Assembly: GCF_000341145.1 (NCBI RefSeq)
Contig: NZ_ANBE01000003.1
Location: forward strand, 105,264-162,358
Direction: 5' to 3'
Source: Nocardiopsis xinjiangensis YIM 90004
GTDB taxonomy: Bacteria; Actinomycetota; Actinomycetes; Streptosporangiales; Streptosporangiaceae
Length of the DNA: 57,095 nucleotides
The stretch's first letter is position 1, and every line of letters begins with the position of its first letter. This document shows, in pieces, positions 32,997-41,946 of the stretch. The translations under genes were made by a program, and so were the position numbers. The notes beneath the pieces were generated by a model. That model was not told where the DNA came from, did no database searches, and saw nothing but the letters and a program-made list of their open reading frames with translations.

Positions 32997-34684
32997 TCGG
33001 CGGACACAAGCGCGCCAAGAGCACGAACATCAAGAAGCAGCGGCAAGCGCAGATCAGACGTCAGAAGCAGGCCGAGGAGGAGGTGCAGGCCCCTCGCAAG
33101 CGTCCCGGTATGCGCGGTTGGGTCGGTCCGGGCCGCGGCGAGGCGGGCGTCGTCCAGATGGCGGAGGAGTGGCGGGGCACGACCGTCCAGGCCTGCGGTC
33201 TGTGGCCGTTCTCCGTGGGCACGGGCACACCCATGGTCGGGGTCCCCCTGGGACGGAACCTGAGTTCGGGGGCGACCCTGTGCTGCGACCCGATCTCCTG
33301 GTTCCAGCGCGCCAAGTTGATCTCCAACCCATCGGCCTTCGTCCTGGGCAAGCCCGGGCTGGGGAAGAGCACCATCATCAGGCGTATGGCCACCGGGATC
33401 GCCGGCTACGGGGGTCAGCCCCTCGTCCTCGGGGACCTCAAACCGGACTACGTCGACCTCATCGAGGCCCTGGGCGGCCAGGTCATCACCCTGGGACGAG
33501 GGCGCGGGCACCTCAACATCCTCGACCCCGGCGAGTCCCGGGCCGCCGCCCGCCGGCTCACCGGCAAGGCCCGCAGCCGAGTCCTCGCGGACGCCCACGG
33601 CCGCCGACTCAACATGGTCTCGGCATTGTTGACCATCATGCGGTCGTCTCCTCCCACGGACCGGGAGGAGACGATCCTGGACCGTGCATTGAAGGTCCTG
33701 GACGACAGGCTCGACGGCACCCCGGTCCTTCCCGACCTGCTCAAGGTCGTTCAGGACGCCCCCGACGAGGTGCGCCAGGTCGCCCTGGACCGCGGTTCCA
33801 TGGACCGGTACCGGGAGATCACCGACGGGTTGGAGGCCTCGCTCATCGGTCTCTGCGGCGGTGGGCGGCTGGGAGAGACCTTCTCGAAACCGACCACCAG
33901 CCCGATGGTGCGCGACCGTCCGGTGGTCTTCGACGTCTCTTCCATCGACGACTCCGAGATGGACCTGCAGGCCGCCGTGCTGCTGGCGTGCTGGTCCGCC
34001 GGATTCGGCACGGTCAACGTCGCGAACGCCCTGGCCGACGCCGGGCTCGAACCCCGGCGCCACTACTTCGTGATCCTCGACGAGCTGTGGCGTGCGCTCC
34101 GCGCGGGCCGCGGCATGGTCGACAGGGTCGACGCCCTCACCCGCCTCAACCGGCAGCGCGGCGTGGGCATGGCCATGTGCTCCCACACGATGAGCGACCT
34201 CATGTCCCTCGCCAACGAAGAGGACCGGATGAAGGCCCGCGGTTTCGTCGAGCGTTCGGGCATGGTCATCTGCGGCGGGCTCCCCGCAGCGGAAATGCCC
34301 ATGCTCCAGTCGGCGATCCCGTTCTCCGAGGCAGAGCAGAACATGCTGAAGGGCTGGCAGGACCCGCCGGCCTGGGACCCGGCGACCAACAAGGAGGCCG
34401 AACCCCCCGGCCGCGGCAAGTTCCTCGTCAAGGTCGGCGGGAGGCCGGGCATCCCGGTGAACCTCCAGCTCACATCGGTGGAGTCGGGGATCCACGACAC
34501 CAACAAACTGTGGCACCAGACCTCGCGGGTCGGCAGTGCCGAGCCCGCTGCCTCCGAGACCACGGAGGCCACCCCGGTCACCGAGCTCACCGAAGCCACC
34601 GCCACAACATCCGAGGAGACCGGGCAGGGCACCTCGGGCGACCGCACGTCCCACACGGACACCGACGTCTCCGCACACAGCTGA
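32993..34684 (+). CDS. VirB4/TraC-like ATPase, secretion cluster
   Basis: 563 aa from GTG overlapping the upstream stop (GTGA at 32993-32996). Walker A GKPGLGKST spans residues 119-127 (Lys125); Walker B VILDELW has Asp363/Glu364. A later MAMCSHTMSDLMS block is the usual sensor-like motif of VirB4/TraC ATPases. A basic N-terminus (HKRAKSTNIKKQRQAQIRRQ) and a Thr/Glu-rich tail flank the RecA-like core. It supplies energy for secretion and acts at the inner membrane with the preceding protein. Confidence 0.9.
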   Translation: MIGGHKRAKSTNIKKQRQAQIRRQKQAEEEVQAPRKRPGMRGWVGPGRGEAGVVQMAEEWRGTTVQACGLWPFSVGTGTPMVGVPLGRNLSSGATLCCDPISWFQRAKLISNPSAFVLGKPGLGKSTIIRRMATGIAGYGGQPLVLGDLKPDYVDLIEALGGQVITLGRGRGHLNILDPGESRAAARRLTGKARSRVLADAHGRRLNMVSALLTIMRSSPPTDREETILDRALKVLDDRLDGTPVLPDLLKVVQDAPDEVRQVALDRGSMDRYREITDGLEASLIGLCGGGRLGETFSKPTTSPMVRDRPVVFDVSSIDDSEMDLQAAVLLACWSAGFGTVNVANALADAGLEPRRHYFVILDELWRALRAGRGMVDRVDALTRLNRQRGVGMAMCSHTMSDLMSLANEEDRMKARGFVERSGMVICGGLPAAEMPMLQSAIPFSEAEQNMLKGWQDPPAWDPATNKEAEPPGRGKFLVKVGGRPGIPVNLQLTSVESGIHDTNKLWHQTSRVGSAEPAASETTEATPVTELTEATATTSEETGQGTSGDRTSHTDTDVSAHS

Positions 34685-34698
34685 AGGAAGGTCCACAC

Positions 34699-36441
34699 AT
34701 GGGCAAGCAGCGGGGCGGCAGAGCGCCCGTCGACCCCTCCCAATTCTGGCTCATCGGCCTCATCATCGGTGGTTTCGCCCTCCTGGCCATCCTGTGGCTC
34801 GGCGGGACCATCGGCGCGTTCTTCGGCGGCGCCGGATGGAACCCGCCCGCTTTCGGGTTCGACACGTTCTTCGCCGTACTGAGCGGGGAACCGGTGTGGC
34901 AGGGTGCCTCGCTCACGGCGGTCGTGACGGGCATGGTCGCCACGGTCGGCTTCGTGGTCATCCTCGCCGTACTGGTGGTCCTGCTCATGAGCGGAGGGAA
35001 CGACCGCGGCGGTCTGGCCACCGCCGAGCAGACCGGCGACCTCGCGCCGAAGGCAGCAGCGGAGAAGGCCAGGCGCCTGCGGCGCTCGCTCCGGGACCGC
35101 AAGAAGATCGACCCCGCCGATGCGGGTCTGCTCCTCGGCGACCTCCATCCGTCCGGCCCCGAGCTGCGTGCCTCGTGGGAGGACGTCGCGGTGGTCTTCA
35201 TGGGGCCCAGATCCGGGAAGACCTCGGCGCTGGCGGTCCCGAACATCCTCCAGGCCCCCGGGCCCTGCGTCGTGACCTCCAACAAGGCCGACATCTATGC
35301 GATCACCTCCGGGGAACGCGCCCGCCGCGGAAGAGTGTGGTTGTTCGATCCCCAGTCGATCGCCCACGCCGACCGTGAGATGTGGTGGGACATGCTCTCC
35401 ATGGCCCGCACCATCGAAGGGGCCGACCGGCTGGCCATGCACCTGGTCTCGGCCACCAGTGGAGCCGAGGAGGGTGAGGACTTCTGGGCCAAGGCCGGGC
35501 GCAACCTGCTGCGCATCGTCCTGCACGCCGCGTCCATCGACGGCAGGAACCTCAGGGAGGTCCTCGACTGGTTGGCCGATCCGGGCGACCAGGGTCCCCT
35601 CATCATCCTGCGCAATCACGGGCTGACCGCTCTCGCGGAGAACCTCGACGGGACCGTTCGGGGAGCTCCGGAAACGAGGGACGGCATCTACGAGCACGCC
35701 CGCCAGGCGGTCGCATGCCTCTTGGACCCGGAAGTCCTGGCCTGGGTGACCCCGAACGAGGACCTGCCGAAGTTCGAGCCCGGGGAGTTCGTGCGTTCCA
35801 CCGACGCCCTCTATCTCCTGTCCAAGGACGGGGGCGGTGGCGCGGCCGGTGTGATCGCGGCACTGACCGACGCGTGCCTGCGCGCGGCCGTCGCTGTGGC
35901 CGAGGCCAGCCCGGGCGGCCGCCTGGATCCGCCGATGGAGGCGATCCTGGACGAGGCCTGCAACGTCTGCAAGATCCAGGACCTGCCGGACCTGTACTCG
36001 CACCTGGGTTCACGCGGAGTGCTCCCGGTGACGGTCATGCAGTCCTACGAGCAGGGCGTGCGTGTATGGGGCAAGAGCGGGATGGACTCCTTGTGGTCGG
36101 CCGCCACCGTCAAGCTCCTCGGCTCCGGCTTGGACGACCAGGCTTTCGCCGACCGGATCTCCTCTCTCGTCGGCGAGACCTACGTGGACGAATCGTCGGC
36201 GTCGGAGAGCAAGGACGGGCGCAGCCTCCAACGCTCACAACGCCGCGAGCGCATCCTCGACGTGTCCGACGTGCGTGAGATCGAGAAGGGAACCGCGCTG
36301 CTGCTCGCGACCTCCACCCGGCCGGCGCGCCTGCGTCTGAGGCCCTGGTTCCGGGAGAAGAGCGCCAAGACCGTCTCGGCGGACCAGGAAGCAGCCGAGA
36401 GCGCCATCGCCGGCCGAGCGGCCAAACGCCTCACCCTCTGA
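34699..36441 (+). CDS. VirD4/TraG-type coupling ATPase (TraM-recognition type)
   Basis: 580 aa from the ATG at 34699 behind AAGGAAGG. Two N-terminal membrane helices (about 17-45 and 70-98) precede the ATPase: Walker A GPRSGKTS (169-176, Lys174) and Walker B ILDEACNV (Asp418/Glu419). The C-terminal VGETYVDESSASESKDGRSL and VSDVREIEKGTALLL match the TraM-recognition/TraG_D C-terminal region. Coupling proteins select substrates (relaxosome DNA or effectors). No relaxase gene lies nearby, so the substrate is open. Confidence 0.92.
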   Translation: MGKQRGGRAPVDPSQFWLIGLIIGGFALLAILWLGGTIGAFFGGAGWNPPAFGFDTFFAVLSGEPVWQGASLTAVVTGMVATVGFVVILAVLVVLLMSGGNDRGGLATAEQTGDLAPKAAAEKARRLRRSLRDRKKIDPADAGLLLGDLHPSGPELRASWEDVAVVFMGPRSGKTSALAVPNILQAPGPCVVTSNKADIYAITSGERARRGRVWLFDPQSIAHADREMWWDMLSMARTIEGADRLAMHLVSATSGAEEGEDFWAKAGRNLLRIVLHAASIDGRNLREVLDWLADPGDQGPLIILRNHGLTALAENLDGTVRGAPETRDGIYEHARQAVACLLDPEVLAWVTPNEDLPKFEPGEFVRSTDALYLLSKDGGGGAAGVIAALTDACLRAAVAVAEASPGGRLDPPMEAILDEACNVCKIQDLPDLYSHLGSRGVLPVTVMQSYEQGVRVWGKSGMDSLWSAATVKLLGSGLDDQAFADRISSLVGETYVDESSASESKDGRSLQRSQRRERILDVSDVREIEKGTALLLATSTRPARLRLRPWFREKSAKTVSADQEAAESAIAGRAAKRLTL

Positions 36442-36474
36442 CCCGATCCCGTCGAGTACAGCACTGGAGCGACC

Positions 36475-36885
36475 TTGAGCACTACCCAGGAAGGGGCCCA
36501 GCAGCCGCCCTTCATCTTTGCGCTCACCCCGGACGAGTACATGGTCGAACTCGCCCAACTGACGGCCTGGGTGAACGGCTTCCTCGTACCCGTCTACGTC
36601 ACCTCCCGCATCCCGAGTTCCCGTGCTCCTTGGTGCGCGCGCTGGTGGGAGCATCCGGAGGCCATCGGTCGGCTCCACGCACTGTGGCTCGCCTACCAGG
36701 CGATGTCGGACACCGGCGGCGCCGGGATCACCGCACCGCACGAATGGCACAGGGACCATCTGGACCCTGCTCTGGCCTCCCTGCGCGCACCCGACGGACC
36801 CTTCTCCGGGTGTATGACCAAACCCCACCAGGACACACACAACCCCCCGCCCGAGGTAACGGTCGTCGACCACACTGGGCTCTGA
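36475..36885 (+). CDS. DUF4913 domain protein
   Basis: A 136-aa soluble protein from TTG at 36475 (GGAG upstream). The diagnostic DUF4913 segment is WCARWWEHPEAIGRLHALWL followed by YQAMSDTG and EWHRDHLDPALASL. The family is found almost only beside actinobacterial type IV secretion/conjugation genes, including VirD4-like coupling proteins, as here (33-bp gap). Its biochemical role is not established; the position suggests a coupling-protein accessory. Confidence 0.83.
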   Translation: MSTTQEGAQQPPFIFALTPDEYMVELAQLTAWVNGFLVPVYVTSRIPSSRAPWCARWWEHPEAIGRLHALWLAYQAMSDTGGAGITAPHEWHRDHLDPALASLRAPDGPFSGCMTKPHQDTHNPPPEVTVVDHTGL

Positions 36886-36906
36886 CCCGACCAGGAGGAG
36901 AGCAGC

Positions 36907-37941
36907 ATGCCGTACTCGGAGGACGACGACCGGAGCATCGAACAGCTCCGCGCGGAACAGGAAGCCCTGATCGCCCTCGGCACAAGGGCTCCTGCCGAGA
37001 GCGCCCTGCGCCTGATCTCGGAGGAGACCGCGGCCGGGGGGCTGTGGCCCGAGAGCCCGAAGGGCACCCCGATCATCCTCGACACCGACATCGGGGGAGA
37101 CCCCGACGACGCGATCGCCGTGGCCGCCGCGGGCCGTACCGTTCCGGAACTCGCCCTGGTACTGACCAACGACGAGACCGGGAACGGCCTCCCCCACGGT
37201 GAACGGGCGCGGTTGGCCCGGTATCTGCTGGACCTGTTGGACCGCGGCGACGTAGGGACCGTGGCCGGCCACAGTGCCGGCAGGACCAGGTACTTCTGTG
37301 CGCAGGGTCTGGTGCCCGAGGAGATCCCCGCCCAACCCTGCGACGTCACCGGCGCGGTACGTGACCTCCTGGAACGGACCGACGGGCCGATCCGCTGGGT
37401 CGGTATGGGAGCACTGAGCAATCTGGCCCGCGTCCTGACGGAGGTCCCGGAAGCTGCCGAGAGGCTCATCGTCACGCAGATGGGGGGAGCGCTCGAGTAC
37501 CGCGACCCTTCCCGGGCCGAGCACAACATCCGGATGGACGTTCTGTCGGCCCACAGGGTGTTCGACGCGATCGAGTCGGGCCGGCTGGAGGACGTCCAAT
37601 TGGTCACGTCCGAGATCACCTTCCGCCCCGAGATCGAGATCGTCCCGGGAGACGCGTTCCATCGGCGCTTCTCCGAGGCACCGGCCGGCGGCTGGCAGGA
37701 GCTGTTGCACCGCCACATCGAAGCGTGGTTCGCCGCTTTCCACCCCGGGAGCATGCAACACGACGCGCTCGCCCTCTCCGCCGCGCTCGGCAAGCCCTTC
37801 GTCAATCTCGGTCTGAGGAAGGTCTCCTTGGACCGGATCGGCCGCATGAGCCGTGACGATCGCGGTGCGGAGGTCTGGCTGAGTGTGGCCGCGAAATACG
37901 ACCCGTTCAATATTTGGTTGAAGCAGACTCTGTTCGACTGA
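36907..37941 (+). CDS. Nucleoside hydrolase family protein inside the secretion cluster
   Basis: 344 aa. The nucleoside-hydrolase metal site is present as ILDTDIGGDPDDAIAVAAA (Asp59, Asp61, Asp65/67/68), the counterpart of DTDxGxDDAxAL. MGALSNLARVL and QMGGALEYRDPSRAEHNIRM match the second conserved region (in family members TxxGPLTNLA and the xMGGxxxxG/N block). These enzymes hydrolyse the N-glycosidic bond of nucleosides. An extra charged N-terminus of about 50 residues is unusual. There is no signal peptide, so it is either cytosolic or a substrate of the secretion system. It lies 21 bp after the DUF4913 gene. Confidence 0.83.
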   Translation: MPYSEDDDRSIEQLRAEQEALIALGTRAPAESALRLISEETAAGGLWPESPKGTPIILDTDIGGDPDDAIAVAAAGRTVPELALVLTNDETGNGLPHGERARLARYLLDLLDRGDVGTVAGHSAGRTRYFCAQGLVPEEIPAQPCDVTGAVRDLLERTDGPIRWVGMGALSNLARVLTEVPEAAERLIVTQMGGALEYRDPSRAEHNIRMDVLSAHRVFDAIESGRLEDVQLVTSEITFRPEIEIVPGDAFHRRFSEAPAGGWQELLHRHIEAWFAAFHPGSMQHDALALSAALGKPFVNLGLRKVSLDRIGRMSRDDRGAEVWLSVAAKYDPFNIWLKQTLFD

Positions 37942-37963
37942 GTTCTCACCCCCCGGACCATGC

Positions 37964-39325
37964 ATGGATCTTGAATACATCCAGAACGAATACGGGCTCA
38001 CGCCGAACGAGCTCCGCACTGTCCAAGACGCCTACACGACCTTTCGCAACAACACCGCACCTTTCATGGTTTCCGTCGCTGCTGAGATCCTGGACGACCT
38101 GCAGGAGGACGTCCGGCTCAAAGGCGATGACCACAGAATCGCGTTCCTCGGACGCGACGGCACTTCTTTGCATCTCGCCGTACGCGAGCTCGACCCGGAT
38201 TTCCACGCCCGGCACTGCGCCAATGTGACTCTGTCCAGGGCCGTTGCCGAAGCGGCCCTGCAGGACCGGGAGAAAAACGAGGGACGTTCCTTCCCGGACA
38301 TCGAGACCTTCCGTGGAGCTCGGAACAAGGTGGATCCGGAAAGCGTCGACTTCTCCCATCAACGGGTTCAGAAGATGTTCCAACGCGCCGGGATCCCCAT
38401 GGGGGAACCGGACAGTTCGGTGACGTTGGTGGACACCAGTTTCAAGGGGACCGTGCAAGAACTCCTCACCGAGGCCTACCCGGAGACGGAGCTCACCGGA
38501 AGGTACGCCTTCCTCAGCAAGACCCCGGACGATCCCCGCCCCGAGGCGAAGCTCGGGTACGTCTTTCACCAGGAAGCAGGAGAGAAATGGAGCGGTTTCC
38601 CAAGCCGGTCACTGTCCGAGGATCCAGCTGAGACCTTCGGAAACCAGGATGCGCTCGGCACCATCGAGGAGACCCTGCACGGCCCTCTCGACAGTCCGAA
38701 AGGGATCAGCCCGTCCGGCCCCGTTCAACGCCCCCAGCGTGAGCAGACCGACCCGACCGAGGGGATCAATCCCAACAGGGTCTCAGAGGAATACAGGTCC
38801 CCGAAGGTCAGAGAGGCCGTCAAGGTGGTGGCGCTCGATGCGGTCATCGACGCTGCCAGGGACAGCGCTCGGAAACGCGACGCGGGACAGGACTGGCGTG
38901 CGGAGCTCAAGGACGCACGCCGGTCCTACACCTCCGAGACACGCGCTTGGGTTGCGGGCCGTCCCACGCAAGACGCCCACCTCACTCCACTGTTCGACAG
39001 CTTCGTCCGCCGTGCGGACAAAGGACTGGTGAAGGACTTGTCCCGGTCCCTCGAGGGTCGCGAGTTGTCCCCCGAAGCCCTGCACCGCACGTGGGAGGCC
39101 TTCGGCCGTGCGGGCGACCTGGAATCCAAGAAGGCGTATACGGACAACGTCGGGGCCACGCTCGCGAAAAGCGGCGCGGGCCATCCGGCGCAAGGTTCCG
39201 GGACCGCTTCGGCCACCGGTAACGCCTCCTCCGACTCAGCGTCCCCAGCCGTACCGTCGTTCCTGCAGAGGAGCAAGACCAAGGGGGACGAGCACGGTCA
39301 CGGTAGTGGCCCTTCGAAGAAATGA
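37964..39325 (+). CDS. HAD-like protein (FLGRDG/LVDTSFKGT type), secretion cluster
   Basis: 453 aa. The N-terminal half carries IAFLGRDGTSLHLAVRELDP (about 55-74), LSRAVAEAALQD and SSVTLVDTSFKGTVQELL (about 155-172). This order recalls the HAD-like proteins of polysaccharide and nucleotide clusters that read (F/L)xRDGxxL and DxGxxGTxQ. The canonical DxD nucleophile is not evident, so catalytic activity is doubtful. Residues 280-400 are helical and charged and the tail is Ser/Gly-rich. It lies 22 bp after the nucleoside hydrolase gene in the same operon, so a shared pathway is likely. The family call is tentative. Confidence 0.55.
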   Translation: MDLEYIQNEYGLTPNELRTVQDAYTTFRNNTAPFMVSVAAEILDDLQEDVRLKGDDHRIAFLGRDGTSLHLAVRELDPDFHARHCANVTLSRAVAEAALQDREKNEGRSFPDIETFRGARNKVDPESVDFSHQRVQKMFQRAGIPMGEPDSSVTLVDTSFKGTVQELLTEAYPETELTGRYAFLSKTPDDPRPEAKLGYVFHQEAGEKWSGFPSRSLSEDPAETFGNQDALGTIEETLHGPLDSPKGISPSGPVQRPQREQTDPTEGINPNRVSEEYRSPKVREAVKVVALDAVIDAARDSARKRDAGQDWRAELKDARRSYTSETRAWVAGRPTQDAHLTPLFDSFVRRADKGLVKDLSRSLEGRELSPEALHRTWEAFGRAGDLESKKAYTDNVGATLAKSGAGHPAQGSGTASATGNASSDSASPAVPSFLQRSKTKGDEHGHGSGPSKK

Positions 39326-39375
39326 CCCGGCTCCTGGGCCCCAACCGTCAGAGAAGCGACCCCCGAGGAAGACCT

Positions 39376-40521
39376 GTGAACGAGACCAAGCGGTACTCGG
39401 GCATTCCCGCCCACCTGTCCCTGGCCTGCCTGTTGGTACTGACCGGCTGCGGCAGCGACGACACTCCGACCGCGCAGGACGCCCCGAACGAGGAGACCCC
39501 GGAGGAGGCGGCCGAGATCCCTCCGGAAGACCTCTCGGGCCTACTCATCTTCAACTGGTCCAACGACGACACGTTCGTCACCTTCCACGACGTCGAGGAC
39601 GGAAGCCTGAACATCCGTCTGAGTCTCCACGAGCTCAACGAGGCGGACGAGGAGCGCCATCAGACGGACTGGAGCCAGTTCGTGTTCTCGCCGGGTTTCC
39701 GGAACGCCGTCATCGAGACCGACCAGGGGTTGATCCTGGGATCGCTCGACGGCGAGACCCGCTCATACGTCCCCGGGCCGACGATCGCCCCCGAGGAGGA
39801 GGCGAGTTTCAGCGGCGGTGAGATCACCTACTCAGCACCCCAGTTCAGCCCGGACGGAACACAGATCTGGTTCGAGGAACGCAGCGAGCACGGTGAGGAC
39901 GACTCCCGGATCCTCGCGGTCGACGTCGACGATCCCGAGTCCGAACCCGCACACGTCGGAGACGTTCCCCGCCTCACGCAGGCTCCGGATACCGTCGAGG
40001 AGGTCCAGGTGCACGGGCACGGGCTCGAGATCGGCCTGCCCGACACCGTCTACACGATTTCCGAGGACCTCGAGCCCGATGTCCTGGAGCTGGTGGAGAG
40101 CGGCCCACCGGGACAGGACAGTGCCCCCGGGGATTCCCTCGAATTCCTGATGAGCGAGGACGGAACGAACATCGTCCCGTCGAATTTCGTGCGCGGCCCC
40201 GAAGAGACGTTCATCGGCCCTCTCGAGAGCGCGCCCCAGGAGGACACGCACACCCAGCTGTCCCTCTTCTCCCTGGACGAGGAGGGCTCGGTCACCGATG
40301 ACGACGTGCTCCTGGAGACCGAGGGCAACCCGATCAACCGGTACTGGTACGACCCCCAGGGCGACCGCCTCCTCCTTCAGACGAGCGACGCCTACTACCT
40401 CCACACGATCGGGGACGACGGCGAGCCCGAACGCGCCTTCGAGGCATTGGACTTCGGGGAGGACGGCGATGTGGCCGGGGAGTCCGACTCCCTGGGCATT
40501 TTCCCACCGCACGAGGACTGA
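39376..40521 (+). CDS. Lipoprotein, WD40/TolB-like beta-propeller type, end of secretion operon
   Basis: 381 aa from GTG at 39376 with GAGGAAG upstream (the ATG at 39322, overlapping the previous stop, is an alternative). Signal peptide with lipobox LVLTGC near residue 24. The mature protein is strongly acidic. Repeating strands such as FSPDGTQIWFEE and YDPQGDRLLLQ suggest a partial TolB/DPP-like propeller. It would be an outer-face lipoprotein, either a secretion-complex accessory or a cell-surface binder. It is the last gene of the plus arm. Confidence 0.75.
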   Translation: MNETKRYSGIPAHLSLACLLVLTGCGSDDTPTAQDAPNEETPEEAAEIPPEDLSGLLIFNWSNDDTFVTFHDVEDGSLNIRLSLHELNEADEERHQTDWSQFVFSPGFRNAVIETDQGLILGSLDGETRSYVPGPTIAPEEEASFSGGEITYSAPQFSPDGTQIWFEERSEHGEDDSRILAVDVDDPESEPAHVGDVPRLTQAPDTVEEVQVHGHGLEIGLPDTVYTISEDLEPDVLELVESGPPGQDSAPGDSLEFLMSEDGTNIVPSNFVRGPEETFIGPLESAPQEDTHTQLSLFSLDEEGSVTDDDVLLETEGNPINRYWYDPQGDRLLLQTSDAYYLHTIGDDGEPERAFEALDFGEDGDVAGESDSLGIFPPHED

Positions 40522-40839
40522 CCACGGGATGCGGCCGGGCCCGAGCCAGTGGTGATGCCGCAGGGAAGCCCCCGCAGCACGGCTCTCGGAACCCCGACCT
40601 GCACAACCGAAAGGGCCACAGTGCGAGCCGCTGAGGAACATGGACCCGTGAGATCTCTCCGAGGGACCATGGCCACAGGCGACCCACCTCCACTGACCGG
40701 CAGTGACCCGCGCTACAAGCGAGGGCCGGCTCGGGCATCCGGTCCGGGTGTTGTGATGCAATAAAGACGTGTTCGTGAACCCGTGGAGGGCTTCCGAGAC
40801 CGGCAACAGCACCGAGATTCAGGAGGAGGTTGGCATTCC
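40522..40839. other. 318-bp gap between the secretion operon and pdxK
   Basis: No credible gene. Short open frames here lack ribosome sites and family resemblance. No THI-box (TPP) or other riboswitch pattern was recognised. The only clear element is AGGAGGAGG at 40821-40829 for pdxK. A relatively AT-rich ATGCAATAAAGACG at about 40756-40769 may belong to its promoter, but no matching -35 is convincing. Confidence 0.5.
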
Positions 40840-41634
40840 ATGACCAACCGCGCATACGTGATCGCAGGGTCGGAGGCCACCGGCGGCGCCGGCATCCAGG
40901 CCGACCTCAAGGCCTTCCAGGAGCTCGGCGTCTACGGGATGGGCACGATCACCTGCATCGTCTCCTTCGACCCGAAGAACGACTGGGCACACCGCTTCGT
41001 CCCGATCGACCCGGGTGTCATCGCCGACCAGATCGAGGCGGCCACGAGCTGCCACGACGTCGACGTCGTCAAGATCGGCATGCTCGGAAGGCCCGAGACC
41101 ATCGACGTGGTCGAAGAAGGCCTCAAGGGCCAGGAGTGGCGGCACGTCGTCCTGGACCCGGTCCTCATCTGCAAGGGCCAGGAGGCCGGGGCGGCCCTGG
41201 ACACCGACAAGGCACTGACCGCGCAGATCCTGCCGCTGGCCACGGTCATCACGCCCAACCACTTCGAGGCGCGCACTCTGGCCGGCATGGAGAGCATCGA
41301 CACGGTCGACGACCTGATCGAGGCCGCCCGCCGTATCCACGAGCTGGGCCCGCGCCACGTCATCGCCAAGGGCGGCACGGAGCTGCCCGGGCCCGACGCC
41401 GTGGACGTGCACTTCGACGGTGAGAACGCCACCGTCCTGAGCGCCCCGAAGATCGGCGAGGAGCGCGTCAGCGGCGCCGGCTGCACCTTCGCCGCCGCCA
41501 TCACGGCCGAGCTCGCCAAGGGCGCGGACGTCGGCAGCGCCGCGGAGGTCGCCAAGGCCATGGTCCGTGAGGGCATCACGGGGCGCCTGGCCACCCACGC
41601 GCCCTTCTCGTCCGTGGTTCCGATCGCTCCGTGA
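40840..41634 (+). CDS. pdxK: Pyridoxine kinase (ThiD-like PdxK type)
   Basis: A 264-aa ribokinase-fold kinase. AYVIAGSEATGGAGIQADLK at the start, VYGMGTITCIVSFDP then WAHRFVPIDP, LATVITPNHFEA, and the anion-hole/catalytic RVSGAGCTFAAAITAELAKG fit the Bacillus PdxK type more closely than true ThiD. In particular, the SFDPxNxWxHxxxPID block is characteristic. It phosphorylates pyridoxine/pyridoxal (and possibly HMP) at the expense of ATP. AGGAGGAGG lies 10 bases before the ATG. The gene is monocistronic with a terminator 33 bp downstream. Confidence 0.85.
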   Translation: MTNRAYVIAGSEATGGAGIQADLKAFQELGVYGMGTITCIVSFDPKNDWAHRFVPIDPGVIADQIEAATSCHDVDVVKIGMLGRPETIDVVEEGLKGQEWRHVVLDPVLICKGQEAGAALDTDKALTAQILPLATVITPNHFEARTLAGMESIDTVDDLIEAARRIHELGPRHVIAKGGTELPGPDAVDVHFDGENATVLSAPKIGEERVSGAGCTFAAAITAELAKGADVGSAAEVAKAMVREGITGRLATHAPFSSVVPIAP

Positions 41635-41666
41635 GGATCTCGGCACGCGTGCGGCGCTGATCACGC

Positions 41667-41708
41667 CACACCGGCCCTGTCGCGCTCAGCGACGGGGCCG
41701 GTGGTGTG
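41667..41708 (+). terminator. Hairpin terminator after pdxK
   Basis: A 17-bp stem starting CACACCGGCCC, loop GCTCA, with a 3' arm carrying one G-T type mismatch and a small bulge. It lies in the 312-bp gap before the Gfo/Idh/MocA gene. The rest of that gap (41709-41946) holds no supported gene; the open frame from 41701 is an upstream extension of the next gene without family similarity. Confidence 0.68.
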
Positions 41709-41946
41709 CGGGGCAGGGTCGGCCCGGTCCGGAACCGGCCACCGCCGGACGACGGCGAGCACCTCCGTGGTCCTCTCCTCGGCGCACGAGTGGGTGGACC
41801 GGGCCGTGTGGCGGGCTCCCGACGGGGTTCTTCCGATTCTGACGAGGCTCTTGCGACCGCTGGGGTGCAGGTGGCCGGAGGCGGCCACCGCTTGGGAGCG
41901 ATTCCATGGACAATGGTTCCGGGACCACGAGGAAGGGTGGACAGGC

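Noticed and set aside
32621..34696. A 691-codon open frame opposite the VirB4-like ATPase (and similar long mirror frames at 34063-36003, 36235-38019 and 48520-49950)
   Set aside because: High-GC mirror frames without domain resemblance, overlapping genes with clear ATPase, hydrolase or antiporter motifs.
23478..40521. Calling the region an integrative conjugative element
   Set aside because: No integrase, relaxase, att direct repeats or tRNA target is visible, so only a transfer-like apparatus can be supported.
40522..40839. TPP riboswitch before the ThiD-like kinase gene
   Set aside because: No THI-box core words were recognised, and the protein fits PdxK better than ThiD.
41701..41946. 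N-terminal extension of the Gfo/Idh/MocA gene
   Set aside because: The Rossmann strand starts directly after ATG 41947; the upstream reading has no dinucleotide-fold relation.
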